Positions 41,752 to 50,318 of a stretch of DNA of 56,285 bases are shown here, piece after piece (within the stretch, counting starts at the first letter, position 1; every line of letters starts with the position of its first letter). The stretch is from Myxococcota bacterium. GTDB lineage: Bacteria > Myxococcota_A > UBA796 > UBA2385. Location: NCBI GenBank assembly GCA_023150805.1, contig JAKLKF010000039.1, positions 1-56,285 on the forward strand, written 5' to 3'. Below the pieces are notes generated by a model that did not search any database, was not told the DNA's origin, and saw nothing but the letters and a program-made list of their open reading frames with translations. Made by a program: the position numbers and the translations under genes.

Positions 41752-44306
41752 CACGACCTCCGGCGGCGGGCGAGGAGGGGCAGCGTGGCGAGCGCCAGCC
41801 ACCCGGCGGAGGCGGGCGCGCTGGCGCAGCCTCCGCCGCCGCGGACCAGCCAGGACCGCGGACCACCGGTGGGGGCCGGCTCGTCGACGGGCACCTTGTC
41901 GTCGGTGGGATCCAGCGGGTCGGTCCCGTCCACGTTGACCTCGACCGCGTCGGTGACGCCGCCGTCGTCGCTGTCCAGGTCGCGCAGGTCGGGGCTGCCG
42001 TCGCCGTCGGTGTCGACGGGCGGCGTGCCGGTGTCGGCATCCCCTGCCTCGTCGGCGTCGGACAGCGTGTCGCCGTCGCTGTCCTCGTCCAGCAGGTCGA
42101 GGACGCCGTCGCCGTCGGTGTCCAGCGGGTCGAGGGGGTCCTCGCCGGCCTCGTCGCCGTCTCCGACGGTGTCCCCGTCGGTGTCGGCCAGGCGTGGATC
42201 GGCCTCCCCCGCGGCGCGGTGGCCGTCGCCGTCGAGGTCCTCCTCGCCGTCGAGCAGGCCGTCGCCGTCGGTGTCCTCGCGCGTGGGATCGGTCTGGCTG
42301 CCGGGGTCGGCGTCGCCGTCGCGGCCGACCTCGCGGCCGTCCGAGAGGCCGTCGCCGTCGGTGTCCGCCAGGACCGGCGAGGTGCCCAGCACCAGGACCT
42401 CGGCGCCGTCGTCCAGGTCGTCGTCGTCGCTGTCGGGATCCAGCGGATCGGACTCCTCCGGGCCGCGCCGCCCGTCCCGGTCGGCGTCCTCCTGCCCGTC
42501 GAGCAGCCCGTCGTCGTCGCTGTCGTGGTCCAGCGGGTTCCACTCCCCCTGCTCGTCCCACGCGCCGTCGGCGTCGGCGTCCTCGGCGCCGTCGGGCACG
42601 CCGTCCTCGTCGGTGTCCTCCGCGTTGGGGTCGCTGGGGCCCCAGTCGCCATAGGCGCTGCGGACCTCGATCCCGTCGTGCAGGCCGTCGCCGTCGCCGT
42701 CCAGCCGGCAGGGGCTGGTCGGCTCTCGCACGCCCTTCCAGGTGTGCTCGTACTCCTCCAGGCAGCTCAGCCCGTCCCCGTCCAGGTCCTCGCCGCCGTC
42801 GGCGGGGTCCAGCGCGTCGGTGCTGTGCTGCACGGTGCCGTCGCACAGGGAGAGGTCGGACCAGCCGACCTCCCAGCCGTCGTCCATGCCGTCGCCGTCG
42901 GTGTCATACCTTCCCGGGTCGGTCTCCCCGCCGTCCCACGCGCCGTCACCGTCCACGTCCTCGACGCCATCCTTGAGGCCGTCGCCATCGGTGTCCTTGA
43001 AGCGGGCCCAGGTGGTGGTGGTCGGATCGGTGTCGGGCGTGAAGACGCCCAGGTCGGTCCCGTCGGGGTCGAGGGCGGAGAGCTCGGGGCTGGTCAGCCC
43101 CTTCTCCAGGCCGTCGGACAGGCCGTCGCCGTCGGTGTCGAAGGCGGTCGGATCGGTGCCTCCCTCGGGGAAGCCGTCGACCTCCACGCCCTCCTCGGAG
43201 CCGTCGAGGATGCCGTCGTCGTCGGTGTCGGCGTCGGTGGGCAGCGTGAGGTAGTGGTCGGCCAGCGGCAGGACCTCCTCGTCGTCGGAGAGGCCGTCGC
43301 CGTCGGTGTCGAGGAGCGCAGGGTCGCTGCCGCCGATCCCCTCCTCGAAGGCGTCGGAGAGGCCGTCGCCGTCGGCGTCCGGCAGCCGCGCGGCCCCGTC
43401 GAGCGGGTCGGTCCCATCGGCCACCTCGACCGCGTCGTAGATGCCATCCAGGTCGGTGTCGGGGGCGCAGGCGTCGGTCCCCAGGACGGTCAGCTCGTCC
43501 AGGTCGGAGAGGCCGTCCTGGTCGCTGTCCGGCAGGGTGGGATCCAGGCAGGCGACGCCCCCGGACCGCAGCTCGTGCTCCTGGCCGTCGGTCAGGCCGT
43601 CGTCGTCGCTGTCGGCGTCGAAGGGGTCGCTGCCGTAGGTCCACAGCTCCAGACCGTCGTCCAGGCCGTCGCCGTCGGTGTCGGCGCGGGTGGGGTCGGT
43701 CTCGTCGCCCGCGGCGCTCTCGAAGACGCCGTCACCGTCGACGTCGCCGTCCCAGGCGCCGTCCAGGTCCAGGTCCTCGTCGCCGTCCGGCAGCCCGTCG
43801 CCGTCGCTGTCGGGCAGGGAGGGGTCGGTGCCGAGCAGGCCCTCCAGGCCGTCGGCCAGCAGGTCGCCGTCGCTGTCGACGGGGTCGTCCCAGGCGGCCA
43901 GCGGGTCGGTGAAGAGGCGGTTGACCTCGTCGCCGTCGCAGGCACCGCCGCCATCGGTGTCGCAGGCCAGGGGGTCGGTGCCCAGGGACCAGGCCTCGCG
44001 CGCGTCGGAGAGCTCGTCGCCGTCGGTGTCCTGCAGCAGCGGATCGGTGCCCAGCGCCGCCTCGTCGCCGTCGGCGAGGAAGTCACCGTCGCTGTCGTAG
44101 GCGGTCGGATCGGTCCCGGCGGCCTGCTCGCCGGCGTTGTCCAGGCCGTCGTGGTCGGGGTCGTCCCCGCCGGCCTGCTCGGCCACGCCCCCCCACCAGC
44201 CGCGCTCCCACTCGTCGTCCAGGCCGTCGGTGTCGGCGTCCTGGGGAAAGCCCCCGGCCAGGGCGGCCAGGGAGAGCGCGGCGGTCAGGAGCAGGCGAGG
44301 GAACAT
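41751..44306 (-). CDS. Thrombospondin type 3 repeat protein with MYXO-CTERM-like tail
   Basis: 851 aa. Signal peptide (residues 1-18), then more than 30 TSP3-type calcium loops (DTDGDGLSD and D-x-DxD-G variants with LxTDP spacers) through residue 800. The C-terminus is Gly-rich with a Cys, then a hydrophobic helix (GWLALATLPLLA) and RRRR, as in MYXO-CTERM sorting signals of Myxococcota, where the Cys is followed by cleavage and cell-surface sorting. The protein should be a calcium-rigidified surface rod. Its stop overlaps the OmpA-like gene start. Confidence 0.88.
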   Translation of the reverse strand: MFPRLLLTAALSLAALAGGFPQDADTDGLDDEWERGWWGGVAEQAGGDDPDHDGLDNAGEQAAGTDPTAYDSDGDFLADGDEAALGTDPLLQDTDGDELSDAREAWSLGTDPLACDTDGGGACDGDEVNRLFTDPLAAWDDPVDSDGDLLADGLEGLLGTDPSLPDSDGDGLPDGDEDLDLDGAWDGDVDGDGVFESAAGDETDPTRADTDGDGLDDGLELWTYGSDPFDADSDDDGLTDGQEHELRSGGVACLDPTLPDSDQDGLSDLDELTVLGTDACAPDTDLDGIYDAVEVADGTDPLDGAARLPDADGDGLSDAFEEGIGGSDPALLDTDGDGLSDDEEVLPLADHYLTLPTDADTDDDGILDGSEEGVEVDGFPEGGTDPTAFDTDGDGLSDGLEKGLTSPELSALDPDGTDLGVFTPDTDPTTTTWARFKDTDGDGLKDGVEDVDGDGAWDGGETDPGRYDTDGDGMDDGWEVGWSDLSLCDGTVQHSTDALDPADGGEDLDGDGLSCLEEYEHTWKGVREPTSPCRLDGDGDGLHDGIEVRSAYGDWGPSDPNAEDTDEDGVPDGAEDADADGAWDEQGEWNPLDHDSDDDGLLDGQEDADRDGRRGPEESDPLDPDSDDDDLDDGAEVLVLGTSPVLADTDGDGLSDGREVGRDGDADPGSQTDPTREDTDGDGLLDGEEDLDGDGHRAAGEADPRLADTDGDTVGDGDEAGEDPLDPLDTDGDGVLDLLDEDSDGDTLSDADEAGDADTGTPPVDTDGDGSPDLRDLDSDDGGVTDAVEVNVDGTDPLDPTDDKVPVDEPAPTGGPRSWLVRGGGGCASAPASAGWLALATLPLLARRRRS

Positions 44307-44429
44307 GGAGCACCCCAGGCCCGAGGGCGCCGGGCCGGTGACGGTGTCCCTTCCGGGGGGGACGCCCTGCCAGTCGGCCCCCTCCCCCGCCCCGTCCCTC
44401 GCCCTTCTGTCTCGCCCTGTCCCCGGATG

Positions 44430-45491
44430 TCACGGCGCGGGCGCGACCGGCTCGCGGATCTCCTGCCAGATGCGCAGCAGCGCCATCATCACGGCCATGA
44501 TCACGGGGCCCACCAGCAGGCCGATGAGCCCGAAGGTCAACAGACCCCCGAACACCCCGAGGAAGACCAGGACGGTGGGCAGCTCGCTCTTCCCCCGCAC
44601 GACCAGGGGCTTGATCAGGTTGTCGACGGTGCCGGTGAGCAGGATCGACCAGAGCACGACGAAGAGGGCCGCGCCCGGGCGCCCCTGCAGCAGGAGGAGC
44701 AGCGAGACGGGGGCCCAGGCGGCGGCGGTGCCGACCAGGGGCACGTAGGCCAGCACGCCGGTGAGCAGCGCGAACAGCAGGGGGCGGTCGACGCCCGCGA
44801 GCAGGTAGCCCGCGCCGGCCACCACGCTCTGCACGACGGCCGCGACCAGGCCGGCCAGCACGACGTTGCGGGCGAACTCGGAGAAGACCTGGAACAGGCG
44901 GCGGCTGTGCTCGGGGGCCAGCGGGCTGACCCGCACCGCCCAGGGCACCAGCTCCTGGCCGCGATGCAGGATGGAGGCCAGGGTGAGGAAGAAGACCAGC
45001 ACCTTGAGCAGCGCGCGCGCCGTGAGGCCGACCAGGCCCGGCACCGACTGGCCGGCCGAGCGGGCCAGCTCACCCACCAGCTCCCGCAGGGTGTCGCGGA
45101 TCTCGGCCACCAGGGCCGCCTCGCCGCCGGCCTGGGCCACCAGCCAGCTCACCATCGGCAGGCCCTGGAGCTGCCCCAGCAGGCCCGGCAGGTCGCCCTG
45201 GTCCAGCGCGAAGACGAGCTGCTCGGCCAGGGCGGCCAGCTCACGGCTGACCACCCAGGCCAGCCCCGCGCCCGGCACCAGCACGCCGACGGTGACCAGC
45301 AGCAGGCTGGTCGCGGTCGCCACCAGGGCCCTCCCGCGCACCTGGCGCAGCACCCGCAGGTGCAGCGGCCAGGCCAGGACGCCGACCACCGCCGCGACGA
45401 TGACGGCGTCGGCGAAGGGCCGCACCAGCCAGGCGGCCAGGCCGATGGCCACGAGCAGCAGCACACGGAGCGAGAAGGTCGGATCACGCAT
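44430..45491 (-). CDS. AI-2E/PerM-family membrane transporter
   Basis: 353 aa with about eight hydrophobic segments. Family features are the N-terminal SLRVLLLVAIGLAAWLVRPF pair, the long cytoplasmic loop (about 85-150) and the C-terminal LAYVPLVGTAAAWAPVSLLLL, LWSILLTGTVDNLIKPLVVRG and LTFGLIGLLVGPVIMAVMMALL segments. Members export small molecules or act as Na+/H+ antiporters; the substrate here is unknown. A TAGGAT box ends 8 bases before the ATG. Confidence 0.92.
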   Translation of the reverse strand: MRDPTFSLRVLLLVAIGLAAWLVRPFADAVIVAAVVGVLAWPLHLRVLRQVRGRALVATATSLLLVTVGVLVPGAGLAWVVSRELAALAEQLVFALDQGDLPGLLGQLQGLPMVSWLVAQAGGEAALVAEIRDTLRELVGELARSAGQSVPGLVGLTARALLKVLVFFLTLASILHRGQELVPWAVRVSPLAPEHSRRLFQVFSEFARNVVLAGLVAAVVQSVVAGAGYLLAGVDRPLLFALLTGVLAYVPLVGTAAAWAPVSLLLLLQGRPGAALFVVLWSILLTGTVDNLIKPLVVRGKSELPTVLVFLGVFGGLLTFGLIGLLVGPVIMAVMMALLRIWQEIREPVAPAP

Positions 45492-45499
45492 GGCAGGCC

Positions 45500-45505
45500 A
45501 TCCTA
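45500..45505 (-). promoter_or_regulatory. TAGGAT -10 box before the AI-2E-family gene
   Basis: TAGGAT on the minus strand ends 8 bases before the ATG at 45491; there is no room for a normal leader with a ribosome site, so translation from a leaderless mRNA is suggested. Confidence 0.45.
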
Positions 45506-45576
45506 GTCCGCGCGACCGGTAGTTCCTACGTCCACCGCGCCTTGACCCGGCACCCGCGCGCGCGGATCATCGCGCG

Positions 45577-46626
45577 ATGCCTGCCCACGTGCTGCTCGTC
45601 GGAAACCCCACCGCCCAGACCGGACGCGCCGCCGCGCGCATCGAGGCCGCCCTGCAGGCGATGCGGGGGCGCGGCTGGCAGCCGCACCTGCTGCCCACCG
45701 AGCCCGAGGGGCGGACGGTGGCCGCGGTGGCGCGCGCGGTGGACGAGGGGTCCTGGGAGGTCGTCGTCTACCTGGGGGGAGACGGCACCTTCGCCGAGGT
45801 GGCCAAGGGCCTGCTCCAGGCCCGGCGCAAGGTGCCCATGGGCATGCTGCCCAGCGGCACGGCCAACAACCAGGGCCGCTCCTTCGGCGTCTCCTCGGAC
45901 CCCGACGCGCTGGGCGAGAACCTGGACGTGATCGAGGCCGGCCACCTCACGCACCTCGACGTGGGGCGGGTCGAGAAGGTCGACGAGCACGGCAGGGCGC
46001 TGGCGACCGAGCTGTTCTTCGACTCGGTGGGCTGGGGCTTCCACGCCGACGTGCTCGAGCAGCGCAACAAGGACCGCGAGGTGGTCGAGCGGATCCCGCT
46101 GCTGCGGGAGATCTACCGGGACCAGGCGGTCTACGCCGGCGCGGTGCTCAACCGCTACCTGGCGAGCTGGGTCGAGCCGACCGTCTTCGACGTGGTCGTG
46201 CAGACCCACGGCGCGGTGCACCGCTACACCCGGCTGACCGACCTCATCATCAACGGCACGCCCGTCTACGCGGGCGACTGGGTGCTGGACCGCCGCGCCG
46301 AGCCCGACGACGGCCGCTTCGAGCTGGTGCCGGTCAAGGGCCGGCGCGAGCTGCTGACCAAGGCCGTGCTCGACTTCCGCCGCTCGCCGCTGTGGCGCGA
46401 GCACATCGACGCCATCGGCGCCTTCCACAGCGACGGCTACTCGGCGGACGCCTTCGACATCCAGCTCACGCGGCCGGGGAAGTACGACATCCCCTGCCAG
46501 ATCGACGGCGAGGAGTGGGAGGCGGGCGACAGCTTCCGCGTGCGGGTGCTGCCGCGCCTGCTGCCGCTGCTGACGCCGCCGGAATTCATCCCGCCCTGGC
46601 GGGATGGCCCCGAGGACGAGGGCTGA
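45577..46626 (+). CDS. Diacylglycerol/sphingosine-type lipid kinase (YegS-like)
   Basis: 349 aa. The N-terminal LLVGNPTAQTGRAAARIEAAL and the catalytic GGDGTFAEVAKGL with the later LPSGTANN define the DAGK_cat fold. The C-terminal domain begins near residue 120 (LDVGRVE) and ends with a QIDGEEWE strand typical of this family. It phosphorylates a membrane lipid with ATP. The N-terminal MPAHVLL start has no strong ribosome site. Confidence 0.92.
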   Translation: MPAHVLLVGNPTAQTGRAAARIEAALQAMRGRGWQPHLLPTEPEGRTVAAVARAVDEGSWEVVVYLGGDGTFAEVAKGLLQARRKVPMGMLPSGTANNQGRSFGVSSDPDALGENLDVIEAGHLTHLDVGRVEKVDEHGRALATELFFDSVGWGFHADVLEQRNKDREVVERIPLLREIYRDQAVYAGAVLNRYLASWVEPTVFDVVVQTHGAVHRYTRLTDLIINGTPVYAGDWVLDRRAEPDDGRFELVPVKGRRELLTKAVLDFRRSPLWREHIDAIGAFHSDGYSADAFDIQLTRPGKYDIPCQIDGEEWEAGDSFRVRVLPRLLPLLTPPEFIPPWRDGPEDEG

Positions 46627-46635
46627 GCGCCCTGG

Positions 46636-46641
46636 TAGGAT
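46636..46641 (+). promoter_or_regulatory. TAGGAT -10 box before the 441-aa gene
   Basis: TAGGAT ends 9 bases before the ATG at 46651. With the usual distance to the transcription start, the mRNA would begin within a few bases of the start codon. Confidence 0.45.
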
Positions 46642-46650
46642 GGCCGGCCC

Positions 46651-47976
46651 ATGCCGGTCTCCAGCCCGCCGTTGCCCACCGAGGTCGAGAAGGCCGTGCA
46701 GGGCTACGCCCAGCGGGTGGAGGAGCTGGTCGCGAAGTGCGCGGCCACGCAGCACCGGGACCCGGAGGCCTTCCTGTGGAACGGCCGGCGGGTGCTGGAG
46801 GCGAGCTGCCACCTGGCGCTGACGGCAAAGCGGGGGGCGGTGAGTCGGGTCAGCTCCGCGGCCGGAGACGGATCCCTCTCGAACCTGATCCAGGAGCTGT
46901 TCAAGGCCGGCGCCATCGACGTGCAGGACCGTACCCGGCTGAACACCGCGCGTGAACAGAGCAACCTGGGGGTGCACATCTGCAAGCCCGAGCGGGAGAA
47001 CTACCAGAAGGCCTGCGAGGACCTGGCCCACCACCTGCCCGGGATCATCGACTGGCTGTACGACGAGAGCCCGGCGGCACCGTACCTGGTGCGCTCCGCC
47101 AGCCTGACGAACGCCCTCATCGACATCCGCGGCGAGGAGCGGGTGGCGGCGGTGACGGCCCCCGTGCGCATCGCCCTGCCGCGGGAGGCCCCCGCGTCCA
47201 CCCGTAGCGGTGGGCGGGTGCTGCTGGGGCTGCTGGCGGCCGGCGGCCTGCTGGTGGTGGGCGCGGGCACGGTGCGGATGGTGGCCAGCGGCAGCCTGGT
47301 GGCGCCCGACCTCGAGGTGGCCGCCGTCGCGCCGCCGGTGCAGGCCACGACGCTCCTGCCCTCGCCGGGCGTCTCGACCGCCGCTCCCCCCGGGCCCCGC
47401 TGCCCCGAGGGCATGGTGGTGGTGCCCGCCTCGACCCTGCGCCTGGGGCAGCCCGTGGGTGGGCGAGGCGGTTGGCCCGCGCCGACGGGCCCCATCCCGC
47501 AGGTGGAGCAGCCGGCCTTCTGCGTGGACCCCGGCCCGCGCACCCGCGCTCAGGTGCGAGCCATCGGCGCCGGTGCCCCCGCCCTGTCCAGCGAGGACTG
47601 CCAACCTCCGCCCGACGAGGCCCAGCCTTCGCAGCCCGCGACCTGCCTGGGCCAGGTCGAGGCCGCCCGCGCCTGCGCCGCGATGGTGGAGGGGGGTCGC
47701 CTGCCGACCCTGCTCGAGTGGGAAGCCCTCGCCCGGACGCCCCTGGCCGGTCCGGCGGTCACCGTGCCCTGGGAGTGGGCCGGCGACGCCTTCCCCGCCG
47801 CCATCCTCCGGCGCGGGCCGCCCTCGCCCGACAAGGCGATGTTCCGCCAGGACCTGCGCGGAGAGGTCGCCGCCCAGGACAACATGCTGCACTCCTGGAA
47901 CCACCAGCCCACCACCGCCCGCCTGCGGCGCCTGGGCTTCCGCTGCGCCACCGACCCGCTGGACCCCGCGCCCTGA
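46651..47976 (+). CDS. DUF4145-like domain fused to a formylglycine-generating-enzyme-like domain
   Basis: 441 aa. Residues about 10-135 (DPEAFLWNGRRVLEASCHLAL, LSNLIQELFKAGAID, CEDLAHHLPGIIDWLY) follow the DUF4145/HEPN-like helical pattern. One membrane segment (VLLGLLAAGGLLVVGAGTV, about 190-208) and a Pro-rich linker lead to an FGE-sulfatase-like domain (CPEGMVVVPASTLRLG, VEQPAFCVDP, GRLPTLLEWEALAR, WEWAGDAFP, RRLGFRCATDP). The active-site Cys pair of true formylglycine-generating enzymes is not evident, so it is probably a binding relative. Confidence 0.65.
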   Translation: MPVSSPPLPTEVEKAVQGYAQRVEELVAKCAATQHRDPEAFLWNGRRVLEASCHLALTAKRGAVSRVSSAAGDGSLSNLIQELFKAGAIDVQDRTRLNTAREQSNLGVHICKPERENYQKACEDLAHHLPGIIDWLYDESPAAPYLVRSASLTNALIDIRGEERVAAVTAPVRIALPREAPASTRSGGRVLLGLLAAGGLLVVGAGTVRMVASGSLVAPDLEVAAVAPPVQATTLLPSPGVSTAAPPGPRCPEGMVVVPASTLRLGQPVGGRGGWPAPTGPIPQVEQPAFCVDPGPRTRAQVRAIGAGAPALSSEDCQPPPDEAQPSQPATCLGQVEAARACAAMVEGGRLPTLLEWEALARTPLAGPAVTVPWEWAGDAFPAAILRRGPPSPDKAMFRQDLRGEVAAQDNMLHSWNHQPTTARLRRLGFRCATDPLDPAP

Positions 47977-48038
47977 CGGTCGCGCCGAGGCCGTACCTGT
48001 CGCAGCCCCAAGCCTGTTCCAGGCACCCGCGCCTCGGC

Positions 48039-48044
48039 TAGGAT
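48039..48044 (+). promoter_or_regulatory. TAGGAT -10 box before the PAS-like gene
   Basis: TAGGAT ends 7 bases before the ATG at 48052. An earlier in-frame ATG (48043) lies inside the box, which argues that 48052 is the true start. A TTCCA-containing -35 candidate lies 17 bases upstream. Confidence 0.45.
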
Positions 48045-48051
48045 GCCCACC

Positions 48052-48672
48052 ATGAGCTTCCTGGCCCCCGACTTCGCGCCCTTCCTCGGCCCGGCCTGGC
48101 GCGCCGAGCTGGACGCCAACGCCCACACCGTGGTCGGCCTGCGACCGGACAACACGATCGGCTACCGCAACGCCGCCTGGGACCGCTTCGCCAGCGAGAA
48201 CGGCGCGCCGGGCCTGGTGGCCTGGAACGGCACGCCCATCGTCGAGATCTTCCACCCCGAGATCCGGGACTGGTACGTCTCGCTCTTCGACCGGGTGCGG
48301 GAGAGCCACGAGCCGGCCGACCACAGCTACCAGTGCTCGAGCCCGGCCGCCTACCGCGAGTTCGCCCTGCGGGTGCTGCCGCTGCCCGAGCGGCGCCTGC
48401 TGCTGATCCACCACCTGGCCGTCGAGCGGCCCCACCACTGGCAGGCGCACGAGCCCGGCGGCCCCTACATCGACGCCCACGGCATCGTCACGCAGTGCTG
48501 CCACTGCCGGCGCACGCGGCGAGCCGACCGCCACACGAGCTGGGACTGGGTGCCGGCATACCTCGAGCCGGCCCGGCCCGAGATCAGCCACGGCCTGTGC
48601 CCGCCGTGCTTCCGGCACTACCACCCCCGCGCCGCCTCGCGCAGGGACGAGGAGAAGGCCGCCGGTCAGTAG
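48052..48672 (+). CDS. PAS-like sensory protein with C-terminal Cys motif
   Basis: 206 aa. The first 125 residues have a PAS-like pattern (VVGLRPDNTIGYRNAAWDRFASEN, IVEIFHPEIRDWYVSLFDRV, FALRVLPLPERRLLLIHHLA). The second part (QCCHCRRTRRAD, HGLCPPCFRHYHP) has CxxC pairs and the HGLCPPC...Y motif that follows PAS domains in several signalling proteins. No effector domain; probably a stand-alone cytoplasmic sensor. Convergent with the Lon-like gene, overlapping by 7 bp. Start chosen from the position of the -10 box. Confidence 0.7.
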   Translation: MSFLAPDFAPFLGPAWRAELDANAHTVVGLRPDNTIGYRNAAWDRFASENGAPGLVAWNGTPIVEIFHPEIRDWYVSLFDRVRESHEPADHSYQCSSPAAYREFALRVLPLPERRLLLIHHLAVERPHHWQAHEPGGPYIDAHGIVTQCCHCRRTRRADRHTSWDWVPAYLEPARPEISHGLCPPCFRHYHPRAASRRDEEKAAGQ

Positions 48673-50312
48673 GGCAGCCGCAGCGCCGCCTCGGCCGGGT
48701 CCAGGCCCGCGAAGGCCGGCACCGCCACCAGGCGGGCGGCGGCGGCGGGGTCGCCCAGGGCAGCCCGGCTGCGGTCGAGCAGGGCGCGCACCAGGGGGCT
48801 CGCGCAGACACCGGGGGGCAGGCTGTCGGCGACGGCCTGCGCGGCCGCCTGGGAGCCATCCAGCTCGGCCTGGAGCAGGCGGGCGCGCAGCGCGGGGTCC
48901 AGGCCGGCGACAGCCAGCGCGGGGGCCAGCGCGGCGCGGGCCTCCGTGCGCTGCCCCAGGGCGGCGAGGGCGCGGGCGCGGTGCAGGCCGAGGTAGGCCG
49001 CGGTGCGGGCGAGGTAGGCGTGGCGACGACGCGCCACCGGGACGAGGCCGAGGGCCTGCTCGCAGGTGGCGAGCGCCTGGTCCGGCCGCCCCAAGCGCAG
49101 CAGCGCGTCGGCGAGATCCCCCAGGCAGCGGGGGCGCTCGTCGGAGGTGCAGACCTGGAGCGCCTGGTGGCGCAGGTCCAGCGCCTCCTCGCGGCGCCCC
49201 TGCAGGCTGCGCAGCAGGGCGAGCGGGCCCAGCAGGTGGACCCGCAAGGGCGGGTCGAAGTCTTCGACGGGGCGCAGGGCGGCGGCGGCCTCGGCGGCGG
49301 CGAGGTCGAGCGCGTCGACGGCGCCGACCAGCCGGGAGCCGAGCGCGCGCGCCAGGTCCTCGCCCGGGTCGGAGCAGGTCCGGAGCAGGTCGTCCAGTCG
49401 CGCCTGCCAGCGCGCCCGCGCGGCGGGGTCGGCCGCGTGGTTGGCGGCGGCCAGCAGCAGCACCAGCAGGGTCAGCCGCTCTCGGTCCTCCACGTCGGGG
49501 TCGTCGACCAGGGCCTCGGCCATGCGCGCGGCGCCCAGCCAGTCTCCCCTCCGATCGGCGGCGCGGACCGCCCCCAGGGCCCCGTCCAGGTCCAGGTCGC
49601 CTCGCAGCGACGCCGCCCGCTCCGCCGCCTCCAGGTCCGCCACGGCGACCACCCAGGGCAGGTGCGCATCGTCGGCGTCGGCGACCAGCATCCGGCCGTG
49701 CGGGCGGGCCTCGTGGCGCAGGCGCAGCTTCTCGGGCACCCGGCCCACGGGCAGGGCCCGGCCGCCGGCCGCGACCCGGGCGGTGGCCAGCAGCAGGGGG
49801 TCCAGGGGCAGGCCACGCAGGCGGGAGCAGGCCGCCAGCGCCACGGCCAGGCCGCAGGAGGCGCCCGCCCAGCCGTCCGGCGGGTCGAAGCGCAGGGAGA
49901 GCCCCAGCTCCGAGCCGGTGCGGTCCCGGGCGGCCCGCAGGGCGTCCTGGCAGGCCTGCGTGGTCTCCAGGTCGGGCAGCGAGGGCAGGTCGTCGGCCCC
50001 GCCGGGAGCGCGCTCCACCACCACCTCGACGAAGCGATCCCGCCCCTGGCCCACGACCGGGAAGGCCAGGCGGCCCACCCGCGCCGGGGTCAGCGGCGGG
50101 TGGATGCCCAGGGTCCGGGCCAGGCCGGCGCGCACCGACGTCCAGGCCGCCGCGGGCAGGCGCGGGGCCAGGCCCGGGAGCAGCCGCCGGGCCTGGTGGC
50201 GGGCCCGGGGCGAGCCCTGCTCCCACTCCCGGGCCAGCAGGTCCCAGGCCTGCTCGGGTCGGCCGCGCGCCAGCGCGCCCTCGACCTCGTCACGGGTCGG
50301 CCCCCCGGACAC
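48666..50312 (-). CDS. Lon-like Ser-Lys protease domain with TPR repeats
   Basis: 548 aa. Residues about 70-230 resemble the Lon proteolytic domain: GASCGLAVALAAC with Ser152, then ARVAAGGRALPVGRVPEKLRL with Lys195. The 43-residue spacing equals that of the S679/K722 dyad of E. coli Lon. No AAA+ motor is present. Residues 250-540 are Ala/Leu-rich helical pairs of TPR type (EALDLRHQALQVC, PDQALATCEQALGL). Last gene of a four-gene minus-strand operon headed by a sigma-like protein. It may be an ATP-independent, TPR-guided protease; that role is inferred. Confidence 0.65.
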   Translation of the reverse strand: MSGGPTRDEVEGALARGRPEQAWDLLAREWEQGSPRARHQARRLLPGLAPRLPAAAWTSVRAGLARTLGIHPPLTPARVGRLAFPVVGQGRDRFVEVVVERAPGGADDLPSLPDLETTQACQDALRAARDRTGSELGLSLRFDPPDGWAGASCGLAVALAACSRLRGLPLDPLLLATARVAAGGRALPVGRVPEKLRLRHEARPHGRMLVADADDAHLPWVVAVADLEAAERAASLRGDLDLDGALGAVRAADRRGDWLGAARMAEALVDDPDVEDRERLTLLVLLLAAANHAADPAARARWQARLDDLLRTCSDPGEDLARALGSRLVGAVDALDLAAAEAAAALRPVEDFDPPLRVHLLGPLALLRSLQGRREEALDLRHQALQVCTSDERPRCLGDLADALLRLGRPDQALATCEQALGLVPVARRRHAYLARTAAYLGLHRARALAALGQRTEARAALAPALAVAGLDPALRARLLQAELDGSQAAAQAVADSLPPGVCASPLVRALLDRSRAALGDPAAAARLVAVPAFAGLDPAEAALRLPY

Positions 50313-50318
50313 CGCGGC

